In this document: positions 47,231 through 58,559 of the stretch, piece after piece
Layout: each line of letters opens with the position of its first letter
Position numbering within the stretch: the first letter of the stretch is position 1
Assembly: GCA_014529385.2 (NCBI GenBank)
Contig: CM043955.1
Location: 153,851,640 to 153,915,639, forward strand
Direction of reading: 5' to 3'
Length of the DNA stretch: 64,000 bases
From: Adiantum capillus-veneris
Taxonomy: Eukaryota > Streptophyta > Polypodiopsida > Polypodiales > Pteridaceae
Notes under the pieces: model-generated
What the model saw: the letters and a program-made list of their open reading frames with translations, nothing else
Databases searched by the model: none
Told to the model about the DNA's origin: nothing
Position numbers and translations under genes: made by a program

Positions 47231-47879
47231 TCAAGTAGTGTCTATGGATTCAAGGATTATCATGTTCAACCTCATACGATGCTAAGTGATACAGGTATGA
47301 TGGTGTTTACTAAGCATCGTAGAGCCGATTCTATTGTTTATGTGAAAAAGTACAACTCACAATCATGAAGTAATGAGAATTTTCATTTATCTTTATACAT
47401 TTTTGGCAATAGGAGATGCCACATTTATGTCAAATAGAGAGTGTAGCTTCAATTTCCACTTGGTTTCTAAGTACAAAGTCAAGAATGCTCTATGACATCG
47501 ATGAGGATGTGTAAGTACGATGTGTGTTGCTCAAGTTTTACTATTCTTTCAAAAGTTCTATTGCATATTTTATCGTACTCAGTGAAGTGGTGAGCGTTTA
47601 CACCAAGATCAAGACACTATGAGTATGCAGCTTTGATTCTAGCCTTGATAATATGTAGGATCACCTTTGGCTCTTCACTTAGAAGGTTCCCTTAGAAGGA
47701 GTGTGCAGCCATATGGGCAAAGATTTGTTAAGGGGAATGTTGTTTCATTTGTTGTGTAGACATGTCTGAGCAAAAAGTACCATAAATGACAATGTGGAAT
47801 TAGAAGTTGAGTGATCCCGTTCAATACAGTTGAAGCACTCGACATCAGAATCTTATTCTTTTTAGACGAATAGCCTCCT
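47231..47879 (-). other. Possible N-terminal remnant of the hAT-like gene, then nothing
   Basis: Near 47380-47440 the minus strand has a weak Cys-rich pattern (KCGISYCQKC) that could be a zinc-finger BED remnant. The rest up to 47879 shows no gene. Confidence 0.3.
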
Positions 47880-48203
47880 AAAAAGTGTGACACGTCCGCA
47901 CCACCACAAGTGAGAAGCCTCTCTAGTTTAGAAGTCTACACATTTGACATTACTGATTAGGTCATCAAAAGCCCTCTCCCAAGTCTATAAAAGAAGCCTA
48001 AGCTACACTTTGTATTTGATCTCACATCCATGCTCTACCCATTACTCTAGACTACTTTATATCCACCATTTGCGTATTAGTCCAATCATGATTTGATACT
48101 TGTGTTAGTGTCAACTTCTCCCTCTAATCTCTTTTGTAATTAACTTACTAATCACATTATGGACGGCTCACTAACATTTTTTCCATAATTGCCATTCCCA
48201 ACA
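47880..48203 (+). repeat. Element 7 5' LTR
   Basis: Ends GCCATTCCCAACA. It contains TATAAAAGAAGCC near 47986, a good TATA-box candidate that is also kept in the right LTR (near 55656). Confidence 0.78.
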
Positions 48204-48205
48204 TG

Positions 48206-48217
48206 TGGTATCAGAGC
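48206..48217 (+). promoter_or_regulatory. Element 7 primer-binding site, initiator Met tRNA
   Basis: TGGTATCAGAGC two bases after the LTR; the match continues with CAATGG. Confidence 0.9.
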
Positions 48218-48857
48218 CAATGGTTCACTGCTAGGCATTACTTTCTATACTAGATCTTGTGAGCTCTCACTTTATTCACAAGATTGAATCAATTTCTCAT
48301 GCATAAGCATCTAGATTAGCATTGAACTCTACACTAGTTGCTCTAGTCATTGGGCACATTCTTGAGGAAGAACCTCAAGCCACTACCCTTTCTAGAAGTG
48401 CTTGGAATCGAGGGCATGCTAGATTAAGAGCATCATTAGTTATTTTGCATTAATAACTGCTTAATTATCATTTTTATAAGTGTCACTTTTGTTTTCTTGA
48501 TTCACAAATAAAATCTCTTTTTCATTAGTCCTGCAACGTGCTATCAAGCTCAAAAATTGGCCTTGATTAAGCCTAGTTATCCACCCCTAAATATAGGTGT
48601 GTATGTTTTGTGAGCCACTGCCGAATTTAACATATATTTCCTATTGTTCAGAGGCCTCTTATATGCAAGCCACATGGCCAAGTGGCTAAGGCATAGACTA
48701 TTCTTGGCCATTATGGGCCGTGGGTTCAAAGGCTCAGGGCTATTTTAGGCTCATGGGTAGACTCCAAATCCACTCGTTGAATTCCATTCAGTTGGATTTC
48801 ATGTTTGTTAAACCTTGCTCACATGTCGATGCCTTTTCTTGCTTGGCTTATCCTGTA
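48218..48857 (+). other. Element 7 leader, no ORF of note
   Basis: About 640 bp without coding signal, ending at the TCGTG target duplication of element 3. It includes a tRNA-like stretch. Confidence 0.5.
48663..48745 (+). ncRNA. tRNA-Leu-like remnant or tRNA-derived SINE head
   Basis: TGGCCAAGTGGCTAAGG at 48675-48691 fits a tRNA-Leu/Ser internal A box. GGTTCAAAG at 48723 fits a B box, at normal tRNA spacing. The acceptor and anticodon stems do not close convincingly, so it is a pseudogene or a SINE rather than a working tRNA. Confidence 0.4.
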
Positions 48858-48862
48858 TCGTG

Positions 48863-49053
48863 TGTTGGGGCATAAAGCCCAATGTGGTTGCCCAGGTAAG
48901 TGGGCAGGCCGCCAGGTATGTACACATATTCTTTGTAAAAACCTAATAAGAACTCACTATGCTCTACACATTACAGTAGAGCGAGTTCACCATATCATTG
49001 TGCTCTTCTTCTCGCACTCTCTCTCGCGTCGCACTTCCGCTCGTACTCCTTCA
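48863..49053 (+). repeat. Element 3 5' LTR (191 bp)
   Basis: Starts TGTTGGGGCATAAAGCCC, ends CGTACTCCTTCA. Confidence 0.93.
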
Positions 49054-49055
49054 AC

Positions 49056-49067
49056 TGGTATCAGAGC
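49056..49067 (+). promoter_or_regulatory. Element 3 primer-binding site, initiator Met tRNA
   Basis: TGGTATCAGAGC two bases after the LTR. Confidence 0.92.
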
Positions 49068-49086
49068 TCAGATCGAGGCTCAGGGC

Positions 49087-49510
49087 AGCACTGCAAGAGG
49101 CTAGAGTCACCAGCTCAGATTGGAGTGAAATTCGACAGGCAAAGACACGGCCCCAAATCCTGTGGGAGGATCCGAAGGACTTGGTGTTCTCAAAATTTCA
49201 TTCTGAGGTCATCTCGGCCACCGTTCGGCTTCGACAAAGTTCTGCCCATGCCATTTTCGACTACGTGGTCTTGGTGGGTGCAGATCCGACTCTGCAAATT
49301 TGGGGTTTTCGGCCTACGATTTCAGGTGTTGAGGATATCGACACTCCCAGAGTCTTGATTTGTGGCTGTCTACACATCGAAGGACGGCTCACAGTTCTTG
49401 GAGGCGTGTCACATACGACACGGGCGCATCTACACACAGATTGTAGGCGACATCCACTAGTTCATCAGGTAGCTTGTGTTTGCTGCTTGATATTCCAGAT
49501 TTCATCCTGA
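49087..49510 (+). CDS. Leader ORF of the short-LTR copia family, second copy
   Basis: An open frame from the LTR across the primer site (a start at 48998 is possible). The part from 49087 aligns with the 139-codon ORF of element 2 to the same stop. The C-terminal 50 residues are nearly unchanged. No known domain; it has six or more Cys near the end (VACVCCLIF). See the entry at 16026 for the comparison. Confidence 0.4.
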
Positions 49511-50150
49511 CATTGCAGGTACTTCCACATGGGATGTATTGTCAGAGATGATGTATGTCTGTTGAGGGTTTGTTGGCTGTGAGTCACGCAGCAAACAACC
49601 GCCGCAGCGGTTACAACATACAGTGGGAAATTTGTGGATGTATGACTTTGTGGGAAGTCTATGTATTGTCAGATTTACTGCAGCCTCTGTTGAGGGTCAA
49701 GTGAGGTTTTATTGCGGTGGGGGATTCTCGAATGTTGAGATCCTTTCGGTGATACAGGTCTTGGAGCGATCCCTCGAGCACCCTTAGATAGGCAGCTAGG
49801 ATGTATTGACTGTGAGTTAGACAGTAGGGATTGCATCTTTGCTTTACTGCCGTTGAGGCATTGTCGCAGTCTATGCTTACAGGACAGTGACAGGACAGTG
49901 AGAGACAGTACAGGTGCATGACAGGTTTACCCACAGCTTACAGTGTTAGAGAGATAGCGGTTTTTTGAGCTGTTTTTGGTCTGTTTTTACTACACCAGAG
50001 CCATTTTACAAAGGAGACTCTGCCGAAATTTCTACAGAATTTGAAGCTTTCTTGGTCCATTTGACAGGTTGATATTGGTTCAAAGGTCAGTTTACAGGGG
50101 AAACTCTGCCGAATTTTTCCCAGGAAAGTAAACTACTGTGAAGCGTAGCT
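49511..50150 (+). other. Element 3 leader, inner part
   Basis: Homologous to the inner leader of element 2. It contains AACCGCCGCAGCGGTT near 49599, a short inverted motif present in both copies. No sense ORF. Confidence 0.6.
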
Positions 50151-50930
50151 ATGGCTGGATCACAGGACACTGCTCTTTACAATATCAAGAAACTGGATGG
50201 AACCAATTTCCCATTGTGGAAGAAGCAGATTTGGCACGTGTTGGTACAAAAGAAGCAGATAAAACCTATAAAGCTCAAGGGGATAAAACCAGAAGATATG
50301 GACGAAGATGAATGGAGCGAAATGGATGAATTGGCAATTTCTACCATTATGCTGACTTTGGCAGAAAGCGTTTACTTCAATGTAGCAGACGAGATGCCGG
50401 CTTATCAAGCATGGTTAAAGCTGAGTGATCTTTATGAGAAGCAGAGTGCAGCTTCACAGGTATACTGGCTTAAGAAGCTTGTTGACTTGAAGATGAAAGA
50501 AGGGACACCTATGTCCAATCATCTGAATGAATTCAACACAATCTATAGTGAGTTGTCAGCTCAAGGTGTCAAGTTTGATGAACCTGTTAGAGCTATGTTC
50601 CTGTTGATCACATTGCCGGAAAATTGGGACACTTTTCGCACAGCTTTCAGTAATTCTGCACCTCCAGATGGTTTGAACATAGCATGTGTAGAAGGAAGTC
50701 TACTTACTGAAGAAACCAATAGAAATACAATGGACAAAGGCAAAGGAACAGCCTTAGTTATCAAGGGAAGGACCAAAGAAAACTACAAAGGTGGAAAGAG
50801 GAATCAGTCTCGTAGCAAGTCCCGCAGTGAAGATTGCAAAGAAGGGTCACATGAAAAGAGACTGCAGAGAATGGAAGGCAGAAAAAGGCAAAGAGAAAGC
50901 TGAAGACCATGGTGAGAAGAACAAGTCCTC
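50151..50930 (+). pseudogene. gag: Element 3 copia gag, zinc knuckle disrupted
   Basis: A 250-codon frame from MAGSQDTALYNIKKLDG with the UBN2-like gag domain (YQAWLKLSDLYEKQSAASQV; TPMSNHLNEFN). Compared with element 2, about 36 bases are lost near 50827-50840. This removes the first two Cys of the CCHC knuckle and shifts the frame, so gag ends early at 50903 with an altered tail. The second knuckle half (KKGHMKRDC) survives in the pol frame. Confidence 0.92.
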
Positions 50931-53900
50931 AGTGAAGATTCAAGAAATAAATGTGACAAACACTGTTGCAGAGGATGACAGTCTAGTGTCAGGAGACATC
51001 TACTTCTTGAAGAATACAATGGACTCAGCTCTTCTTACAGCATCTGATGGAAATGCATTGAGTGACTGGATTATAGACTCAGGGGCATCACTTCATGTGT
51101 CTCCATACAAGGAGTGGTTTACCTCTTATGTGACCACTAAAGATCATGTTCGGCTAGGCAATGGGCAGACATGTGAGATCTTAGGTGTTGGAGATGTTCA
51201 ATTGAAGTTTCAGAATGGCTCTTCTTTCACGCTGAAGAATGTGAGACATGTTCCCGCACTTACAAAGAGCTTGATCAGCACAGGTTTACTTGATGATGGT
51301 GGCTACGTCACCACTTTTGGACAGAACATGTGGAAGATATCCAAGGGTTCTATGACAGTATCAGATGGAGTAAAGTCTGGAGGACTTTACATGATTTATG
51401 TATCAAATGTCTCTAAAAATGTAATCAATGTAACCGAGCAGCCGAACGTTGCTTTGTGGCATAGCCGGTTAGGACATATGTCCAAGAAGGGAATGGAAAT
51501 CTTGTCTCGTTCTGGTTATTTGCCTGGCTTGTCATTTAATGATTTTGAATTCTGTGAACATTGTTTGTATGGTAAGCAAACACAGCAGCCACATAAGTAT
51601 AGAAGCAGTAGAAGAGATACACAGTTGGCACTTGTTCATAGTGATTTGTGTGGACCTATGCCTAACCTATCTCTAGGGGGAGTTTCTTACTTTATGACAT
51701 TTATAGATGATTACTCGAGGAAAGTATGGGTTTACTTTCTCAAGCACAAGGATGAAGCGTTTAGTGTTTTCAAAACATTTGTGATACTTGTGGAGAATCA
51801 GAGTGGCAAGAAGCTTAAATGCTTACGCACTGACAATGGTGGAGAGTATGTTTCAAAGGCCTTTCAGGACTTTTGTGAGTCAAAAGGTATAAAACATGAA
51901 CTTACTGCTCCTTACAATCCTCCTCAAAATGGTGTTGCTGAGAGGATGAATAGGACCATACAAGATAAGGTCAGAAGTATGTTGTCTAATGCATAGCTGC
52001 CAAATGGGTTTTCGGCTGAAGCTGTATCAACAGCTGTTCATCTTATAAATAGATCTCCTAGCAATGTTTTGCAGAAGGATTTAGTGGCAGAGATGGTATG
52101 GTCAGGCAAGGTGCCCTCATACAAGCATCTCAGAGTCTTTGGCTGTGAGGTATATACTCACGTTGCAAAGGAATTTAGGAACAAACTTGAGCCAAAGAGT
52201 AGAAAGTGCATCTTTCTAGGCTATGGTAATTCTGGTGAAATGGGGTACAGACTTTGGGATCCCGAATCCAAAAAGGTTATCAGCAGCAATGATGTTCACT
52301 TTAATGAAGCCAAATATCATTCTAAACCAGAGAGGGTTGAGGAGATTAGAAGAGTTGTCTTCCAAGAAGATGGACCTGCACGTGCAAGACAAAATGTCAG
52401 GGCTCAAGAGGAGCAAGGACAGGACAGAGTGGAACCACATGTTGTGGCTGAGCCTGAGCCACCTATTGTGCGTAGATCTGGACGTGTCACGCGACCTCCT
52501 AATAGGTTTGTTCCATCTATGAACTATGTCATGTTGACTGATTGCAATGAGCCTTCATGTTACAAGGAAGCAGTGCAAATGAAGGACTCCGGGAATTGGC
52601 AATTGGCCATGCAGTCAGAGATGACATCTCTGCATAAAAACAAGACATGGAAGCTAGTTAAATTACCACAGGGCAAAAAGGATCTACCTTGTAAATGGGT
52701 TTACAGGTATACGATCACCGCTTATGATAGTCAGCCAAAGTACAAAGCAAGGCTTGTTGCCAAGGGCTTCAAGCAAGAACAAGGCATTGACTTTGATGAA
52801 GTCTTCTCTCCGGTGGTCAAGATGACTACATTGAGATGCTTTCTTGAATTGGTTGCCATATTAGATTTGATGTTGCACGAAATGGATGTCAAGACAGCGT
52901 TCTTGCATGGTGATTTAGATGTGGAAATTTACATGCAGCAGCCAAAAGGGTTTGTTGAGAAAGGCAAGGAAGATTGGGTATGCCAGTTGTTAAAGAGTCT
53001 TTATGGCTTAAAACAATCACCGAGGGCATGGTACCATAAATTCCACAAGTTTATGCTTTCTCAAGGCTGCAAACGTAGTGAGTTCGATCACTGTCTATAT
53101 ACAAAGAAGGCTAAGGATGGTAGTTGGCTGATCCTTATTTTGTATGTGGATGACATGTTGATTGCTGGCAAGCACTTGGAAGAAATTTCAGCTTTGAAGT
53201 CAAAGATGGCAAAATCGTTTGACATGAAAGACATGGGTGAGGCAAGTCATATACTTGGTATGCGCATTGAGAGAGACAGATCAAAGAAGTTGATTTGGTT
53301 ATCTCAAACAGAGTATATTGACAAGGTTTTGCAACGTTTCAATATGGAGAAGGGAAAGGCATTGAGTGTTCCATTGCCACCATATGTGAAACTTAGCAAA
53401 CAAGATTGTCCTGTGTCTGAGGAAGAATAGGCTGAAATGGAAAAGATTCCATATGCATCTGCAGTGGGTAGTTTGATGTATGCAATGATTGCTACTCGCC
53501 CAGACATTGCATTTGCAGTGGGAGTAGTAAGTCGATACATGTCAAACCCAGGCAAGAAACATTGGGAGGCAGTGAAAGGAATATTGAGATACCTGAAAGC
53601 TACAAAGAGTATGCGTATATGCTATGGGAGTCAGGAGCTAAGTGTAAAGGGTTTTACAGACTCAGATTATGCAGGTGACTTAGACAACCGAAGGTCTACG
53701 TCAGGGTATGTCTTTACATTGGCTGGTGGAGCAGTATCATGGCGTTCTAGATTACAAGATTGTGTTACTTAGTCTACTACAGAGGCTGAATATGTTGCAG
53801 CATCAGAGGCATGCAAAGAATCAATTTGGCTTAATCGACTAGTAACAGATTTGTGAATCAAAGAAGAGATGCCCGTGTTATATTGTAACAGTTTATCACT

Positions 53901-54070
53901 CAAAGACAAAGCATGTGGATGTGAAGTATCATTTCATCAAGGAAATGCTCGAGGATAAGCAACTTCAGCTTGTCAAAGTTCACACCACAGAAAATCCTGC
54001 TGATCTACTTACAAAAGGACTTCCCTCAGAGAGCTTTGCGCATTTTTGCAAGCAGTTAGGTGTAGGGTAG
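50791..54070 (+). pseudogene. pol: Element 3 copia pol: protease, integrase, RT, RNase H
   Basis: The frame 50791-51996 has protease D96 (IIDSGASLHVSP), the pre-integrase domain with CEHC, and integrase with HSDLCGP, RTDNGGEY and ERMNRT. It ends at a TAG at 51994-51996 (CAG in element 2). It continues to a TAG at 53428-53430 (CAG) with RT QMDV-type block, SLYGLKQSPRAWY and YVDDMLIAG. A further TAG at 53770 and a TGA near 53855 precede a deletion of about 30 bases near 53887. That deletion removes the RNase H DSQSAIQ block and shifts the frame. The end LGVG matches element 2. Confidence 0.93.
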
Positions 54071-54144
54071 TACATCACTTCTCTACATCTCTTGTATATT
54101 AGCTTGTATAGTAGCGTCTCTCACACTTAAAGTACCACATTGGA

Positions 54145-54159
54145 CTTTAAGTGGGAGGT
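54145..54159 (+). promoter_or_regulatory. Element 3 polypurine tract
   Basis: CTTTAAGTGGGAGGT directly before the 3' LTR. Confidence 0.88.
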
Positions 54160-54350
54160 TTTTGGGGCATAAAGCCCAATGTGGTTGTCTAGGTAAGTGG
54201 GCGGGCCGCCAGGTATGTACATATATTCTTTGTAAAAACCTAATAAGAACTCACTATGCTCTACACATTACAGTAGAGCGAGTTCACCATATCATCATGC
54301 TCTTCTTCTCACACTCTCTCTCGCATCGCACTTCCGCTCGTACTCCTTCA
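54160..54350 (+). repeat. Element 3 3' LTR (191 bp)
   Basis: Matches the left LTR, but its first bases are TTTTGGGG where the left has TGTTGGGG, a point change at the integrase-processing end. Confidence 0.92.
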
Positions 54351-54355
54351 TCGTG

Positions 54356-55529
54356 TTGTGTGCTTTGCGATCGAGGGCTGTTGCACCGCAATCAACACCA
54401 TCCCTATTCAAATCCAACCCTATAGTGTGTGAAGGCCACGTATATATTGTCATTTCTTGACACCTATTGGCCTTTCCTGTGTGCTCTCTAGTTACAGTCG
54501 AACCACTTACCATCATTGCAACAGTGCTCGTCGCCTGTAGACTATTGTTGCCACCACATCTACTACATCACATAATTTGCATCTGAAGATTGGTTTGTCA
54601 ACATGCTCACAGCACGTTCACCACTCTCTTGTGCATGATCCTCGTGCCCTACCACTCTGCTCGTTACTTGTTGACTTGAGCCTTGCCATGAGCCATGTGA
54701 TACCCTTCTTTGGCCTTAGTACCAGCAGCGAAGTTGCTCCAAAGGCTCAAACTAAGGATTTTTCATGGGATAAAAGGAGATATTTCTCATTCTCACAAAG
54801 GGCCGGGCCTAAAGCCTTTAAATGATGCAAAAGGAAGAAAATCTTGTTTTCCCCTTCAAGAGAATCTTCCCACAGAGCTTTGAGCACCGAACTAGTCCCC
54901 ACACCAAAGGGCTTGAAATGTATGCAATATTCAATTTGAAGATTGTAAAATCTCAGACCATGCATTTGCACACACAGTTTGCACAAAACCCTTTGCATTT
55001 GCACAAACCTTATGTATCCACATTTTGCACGGACACGAAACACGATCACTTTTGGCTTCACAAAGATGACAAAACTTTTACAAGGATCAAACACTGCCCA
55101 ACATCGGGTAAGACCATCCTCACTTAGACACATTTGCACAAAATCTAGCACACATGTCATGTCGACATTGGCATCTACTGTGGAAGATTTGACGACATAT
55201 TTGGAGGGGAGGAAAAGCATCAACGACAACAAAAATTTGTAACCGATATCGGCAACACAACACAAATACTTTGACACTTTGTAGTTGGACTTCACCTTTG
55301 ACAAAGCCCCATTTGTTTTTTTTTTTAACCTACCACCCAGTTGCCTACCATTCTCTAGGAAAGGTGTATTTGGCGTATACCCTTCTATCAAATTCTCAAC
55401 AGACAGGTATATTTTGATCCTACAACCAGTTGACAATTCACTTGGGAGGATGTTTTGATCTTTGGTCCTACACCCACTTGACAATTATCTGGGGAGGACA
55501 CCTTTGTACTTTTGGGTGCTACTATGACA
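54356..55529 (+). other. Element 7 interior after element 3
   Basis: No gag-pol. The plus strand has short broken frames. Near 55420-55500 a loose tandem motif, CAACCAGTTGACAATTCAC then CACCCACTTGACAATTATC, repeats before the polypurine tract. Confidence 0.5.
54747..55484 (-). CDS. Unrecognised antisense ORF in element 7 (245 codons)
   Basis: It is the longest open frame in this element and runs against it. The protein is Cys- and Val-rich in the middle (CKLCVQMHGLRFYN), hydrophobic near residues 85-95 (FLLSLMLFLPS), with no signature I know. No promoter or second copy is visible. Chance opening or a captured gene fragment are both possible; the ORF 23393-23764 in element 6 has the same antisense placing. 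Confidence 0.3.
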   Translation of the reverse strand: MSSGCRTKDQNILPSELSTGCRIKIYLSVENLIEGYTPNTPFLENGRQLGGRLKKKTNGALSKVKSNYKVSKYLCCVADIGYKFLLSLMLFLPSKYVVKSSTVDANVDMTCVLDFVQMCLSEDGLTRCWAVFDPCKSFVIFVKPKVIVFRVRAKCGYIRFVQMQRVLCKLCVQMHGLRFYNLQIEYCIHFKPFGVGTSSVLKALWEDSLEGENKIFFLLHHLKALGPALCENEKYLLLSHEKSLV

Positions 55530-55541
55530 CACGGGGAGGTT
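55530..55541 (+). promoter_or_regulatory. Element 7 polypurine tract
   Basis: CACGGGGAGGTT precedes TGTTGCGGTG. Confidence 0.75.
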
Positions 55542-55865
55542 TGTTGCGGTGTGTGGCACATCCACACCACCACGAGTGAGAACCCTCTCTAGTTTAGAAG
55601 CCTACACATATGAAATCACTGATTAGGTCATTGGATGCCCACTCCCAAGTCTATAAAAGAAGCCTAAGCACTTTGTATCTAATATCACATCCATGCTCTA
55701 CCCATCACTCTAGCCTACTTTGTATCCACCATTTGCATATTAGTCTAATCATGATTTGCTCTTTGTGTTAGTGTCAACTTCGCCCTCTAATGTATTTTGG
55801 AATTAGCCTACTAATTACATTATGAACGGCTCACTAATGTTTTCACCATATTGCAATTCCCAACA
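55542..55865 (+). repeat. Element 7 3' LTR
   Basis: Starts TGTTGCGGTGTGTGG, ends GCAATTCCCAACA. Confidence 0.8.
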
Positions 55866-56346
55866 CAACCTTAGGTTTGGGATTTACTCCACATAGGGAG
55901 AGTAAATGTACCCATGGCTTTAGACACAAGGCACCGTACTTTTTTAGCTATCATAGGTCATACCATTTGCTAATCATTCACTTGACTAGATTTCTACTAG
56001 TTCATAAGCATTCCAAATTTTGGAAGGAATTTCTTCAAGAGTAGGAGCAATAAGTTTTGCTCAGTTACGTAGGCATCTCGTATAGGATAGGCTTTTCCCT
56101 TAGTCTAAGATTTAGTTTTTGGCCAAAGGGATAGTCTCTTTAGACGTTACTGTTCTAACTTTGATTGCGATCATCTAGTTTTACAAAGTTTGGTCTTTGC
56201 TACAAGCAAATAGTTCAATGTATGAGTACAAGATTTGGTATTTGCCAAGTGCACCACATAGTAGACTAGGAATAAATTGGTGTTCTTAGGAAAATTGTTT
56301 CTTTGATGTTTTCGAAAATGAAAACTCTCCTTCAAGGGGGGAGTAA
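55866..56346 (+). other. 3' internal edge of another LTR element, with polypurine tract
   Basis: No ORF. It ends in AAGGGGGGAGTAA (56334-56346) directly before TGTCAAGAGAAGG, the usual form of a gypsy polypurine tract and LTR start. Confidence 0.5.
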
Positions 56347-57120
56347 TGTCAAGAGAAGGGTAGTATGCCCATGGTGGGATAGGATCTTAGGCAAGGACAG
56401 CTAGTGTGCTATGTTTAGCAGTCTCCAAAAGATATCCTATAATACGAGGTGATTGGGTGGAGAAAGGCACGTCAGTAGCTCCCTTATCCTTTTAGAAACT
56501 CTCATATGTTTGGAGGTCAAAGATTCACCTTGTCCTTTTATTCAGAACCTATATTCTCTCATAGTCAAAGACGCTCCATATGATATAGTATTGTTTTTAA
56601 TGAGACATACAATCTTGGATGAGAAGGAGCCTAGCAGGCACAAATACACTCAAAGCTACTACCCTCCATCTTTGCCATCTGAGGGATTTCTAAGTTTGTG
56701 GCATATCCCAATGTGAGACCTCCTTGACTAAATCAAACACACCCCAAAAGGCAAATTCCCTACATAACTAGGATATTCAATTCCTTTATAGGCGGCGGGC
56801 ATGGAACATAAGGCTTAGAAGAATGTATATCCCAAGAGATTCATAATGATTGATTCTATGCTTGCTATAGTTATACGAATGTATCCTAAGATGACATTGT
56901 ATACTCCTTGCCCATTGTCTTGTGTTTCATGCAATTGGTCCAGGCAGAAATTTATCTCTTCAACTCTATGATGCTGGAAGCTTAGTTGTATGGAATGGCT
57001 CATCCAAATGTTTAATCTCCTAATCCGTGCGTCATATCTCCTTTTTCATACATTTCATCTTTTTTTAACGGACAAACAAAATTGTGACTAGAAAGGTGCC
57101 AAAGCGTAAATCCAAAAGGT
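56347..57120 (+). repeat. Probable LTR start and undefined flank
   Basis: It starts TGTCAAGAGAAGG. No partner LTR is in the window, so the end is unknown. No gene seen. Confidence 0.35.
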
Positions 57121-57766
57121 AGTTTATATTCTGAATGAATCGAGTCGAAAATTTTGTTTGAAGATAACGAGAAAGATGCCAAAACTCGAGAGGCATGGAC
57201 GATGGCTCAGCCTCCAGGATGGAAAAGGAAAAAAGAGAAGCGGAAGGGCCATGAAAAGATGAGGGGGTGTGGTGTATTGAAGAGTGCCACTTGGGCGAAG
57301 AGGACGCAACGGTGCGGACGACAAGAAGGTGGCGGCAAATGGAACGACAAAACCGTCATATGGGAAGGGGCCCAAAAAATATAAAAAGCGCGGGGGCCAC
57401 ACCCCGGGCGCCCGGACGTCGTGTGAGCACGCCGTCCCAGGACGGGGTCGTACCCGCGCCGGGAAAACCAGAGCAGTCAAAATCTTGACTGGTGCGCCAC
57501 CCCAGACGCAAGAGAGTCTCAGCGAGAAGTCATTATTTTCTTAACTATTTGGGGGAAATTAAACTATCAATAACCGCAGGTGAGAAAACAGAGGGCACTG
57601 GGCAGTAAAATTCGAGGCAAGTGCACCATAGCTGGCCTATGGGCCATGGCCATCGCAGCTGAGAGCTGTTCACACGCCACACCACGTGGCCAGAAATGTG
57701 GAATAAGTGACGTGGCAGTCCGCATTTGGTGGACAATGGAAGGCAATGAACGTAGAAAAATGGCAC
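57121..57766. promoter_or_regulatory. GC-richer island with G-box and ACGT motifs
   Basis: Clearly richer in G, C and CpG than the surroundings. It has TATAAAAAG at 57380-57388, a G-box CCACGTGGC at 57682-57690 and TGACGTGGCA at 57708-57717, both ACGT-core motifs used in plant light and ABA control. CAG followed by GTGAG at 57577-57584 resembles a splice donor. Several 60-118 codon frames exist on both strands, none recognised. It could be a promoter or first exon of a host gene, or an undecayed repeat. Confidence 0.3.
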
Positions 57767-58529
57767 TAAATTTTTTCATCTTGGGGAAGGGGATGGGCGG
57801 TTTCAACTTTCTCTCCATTCTAGGGTCAAGAGGAGAACTTTTGTCATTTTTTGGCATGCTGTTTGCTTGCTTCTTCAGTGTGCTTGCTTCGCGAGCTACT
57901 CTATCTATTTGGTAATAAAACTCCTCTATCACTAGCTTATGGCTAGCTTTTGTAGTTTTACGAGCTAACTCAAATTGCATGTGTGTTTACAACTAAAGAA
58001 AGGATGCCAAATTAATGATGCACACAGAGAACTATGTCCCCAAATCAAGTAGTAAGTTAGAACCCTGATGGGTCAACATCCCCCGTAGCTTCTTTTTTTT
58101 TTTTTTGGGGGGGGGGGGGGTAGCCCCACTTCATCCGAGCAATTCACAATGGAGGAAATCCTTCTGAATAATTGTATTAAGTTAGACATTTGCCTCTCTA
58201 GAATCAACTAATTGGCTTCTACACATGGTATGTCTGGTTCAACAGGAATAGGTCTATCTTGGACAAAGTTGCATATGTTTCTCATACTCTACTGTCTGAC
58301 ATGAGAAGGACTATTGAAGTCTATGTTCCAGAGATGAATACAGTATCTGAGTTTTCCCCAGCATGACATTCATAAAACAATCTCTTGGAAGAATATTTTT
58401 CTTTTTTCCCTTGTAAGTTTAACCTTTTCTATCTCTCTTTCTCAAAAAGACAAAACATGCCAGGTAGATTGACATGACCTATTTCTGGAAGCCTATGGGA
58501 TTGCACAATTCACATTGTCCCCCCTCCCC
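57767..58529. other. No gene seen; homopolymer T15 then G14
   Basis: The T/G run lies at 58092-58120. Nothing else recognised. Confidence 0.5.
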
Positions 58530-58559
58530 TGCCCAAATATATATATATATATATATATC

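Larger units (their letters stand above)
48863..54350 (+). mobile_element. Ty1/copia retrotransposon, element 3 (sibling of element 2)
   Basis: 191-bp LTRs and a perfect TCGTG target duplication at 48858-48862 and 54351-54355. It is read left to right, 5488 bp. It shares LTR, leader, gag and pol with element 2 but has one copy of the 502-bp unit. Decay: deletions in the zinc knuckle and in RNase H, and four nonsense codons. Confidence 0.94.
47880..55865 (+). mobile_element. Non-autonomous LTR retrotransposon, element 7, holding copia element 3
   Basis: Two LTRs of about 325 bp (47880-48203 and 55542-55865) match well (GAGAAGCCTCTCTAGTTTAG against GAGAACCCTCTCTAGTTTAG). A primer site follows the left one and a polypurine tract precedes the right one, so it is read left to right. 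Without element 3 the interior is about 1.85 kb and has no gag-pol. It holds a tRNA-like stretch and an antisense 245-codon ORF. The left LTR start is eroded and no target duplication could be shown. Confidence 0.75.

Noticed and set aside
55866..55870. CAACC as target duplication of element 7
   Set aside because: No CAACC is found at the left LTR, whose start is eroded.
57124..57980. Minus-strand frames of 118 and 137 codons as host genes
   Set aside because: Pro/Phe-rich translations without domains; the GC-rich block opens frames on both strands.
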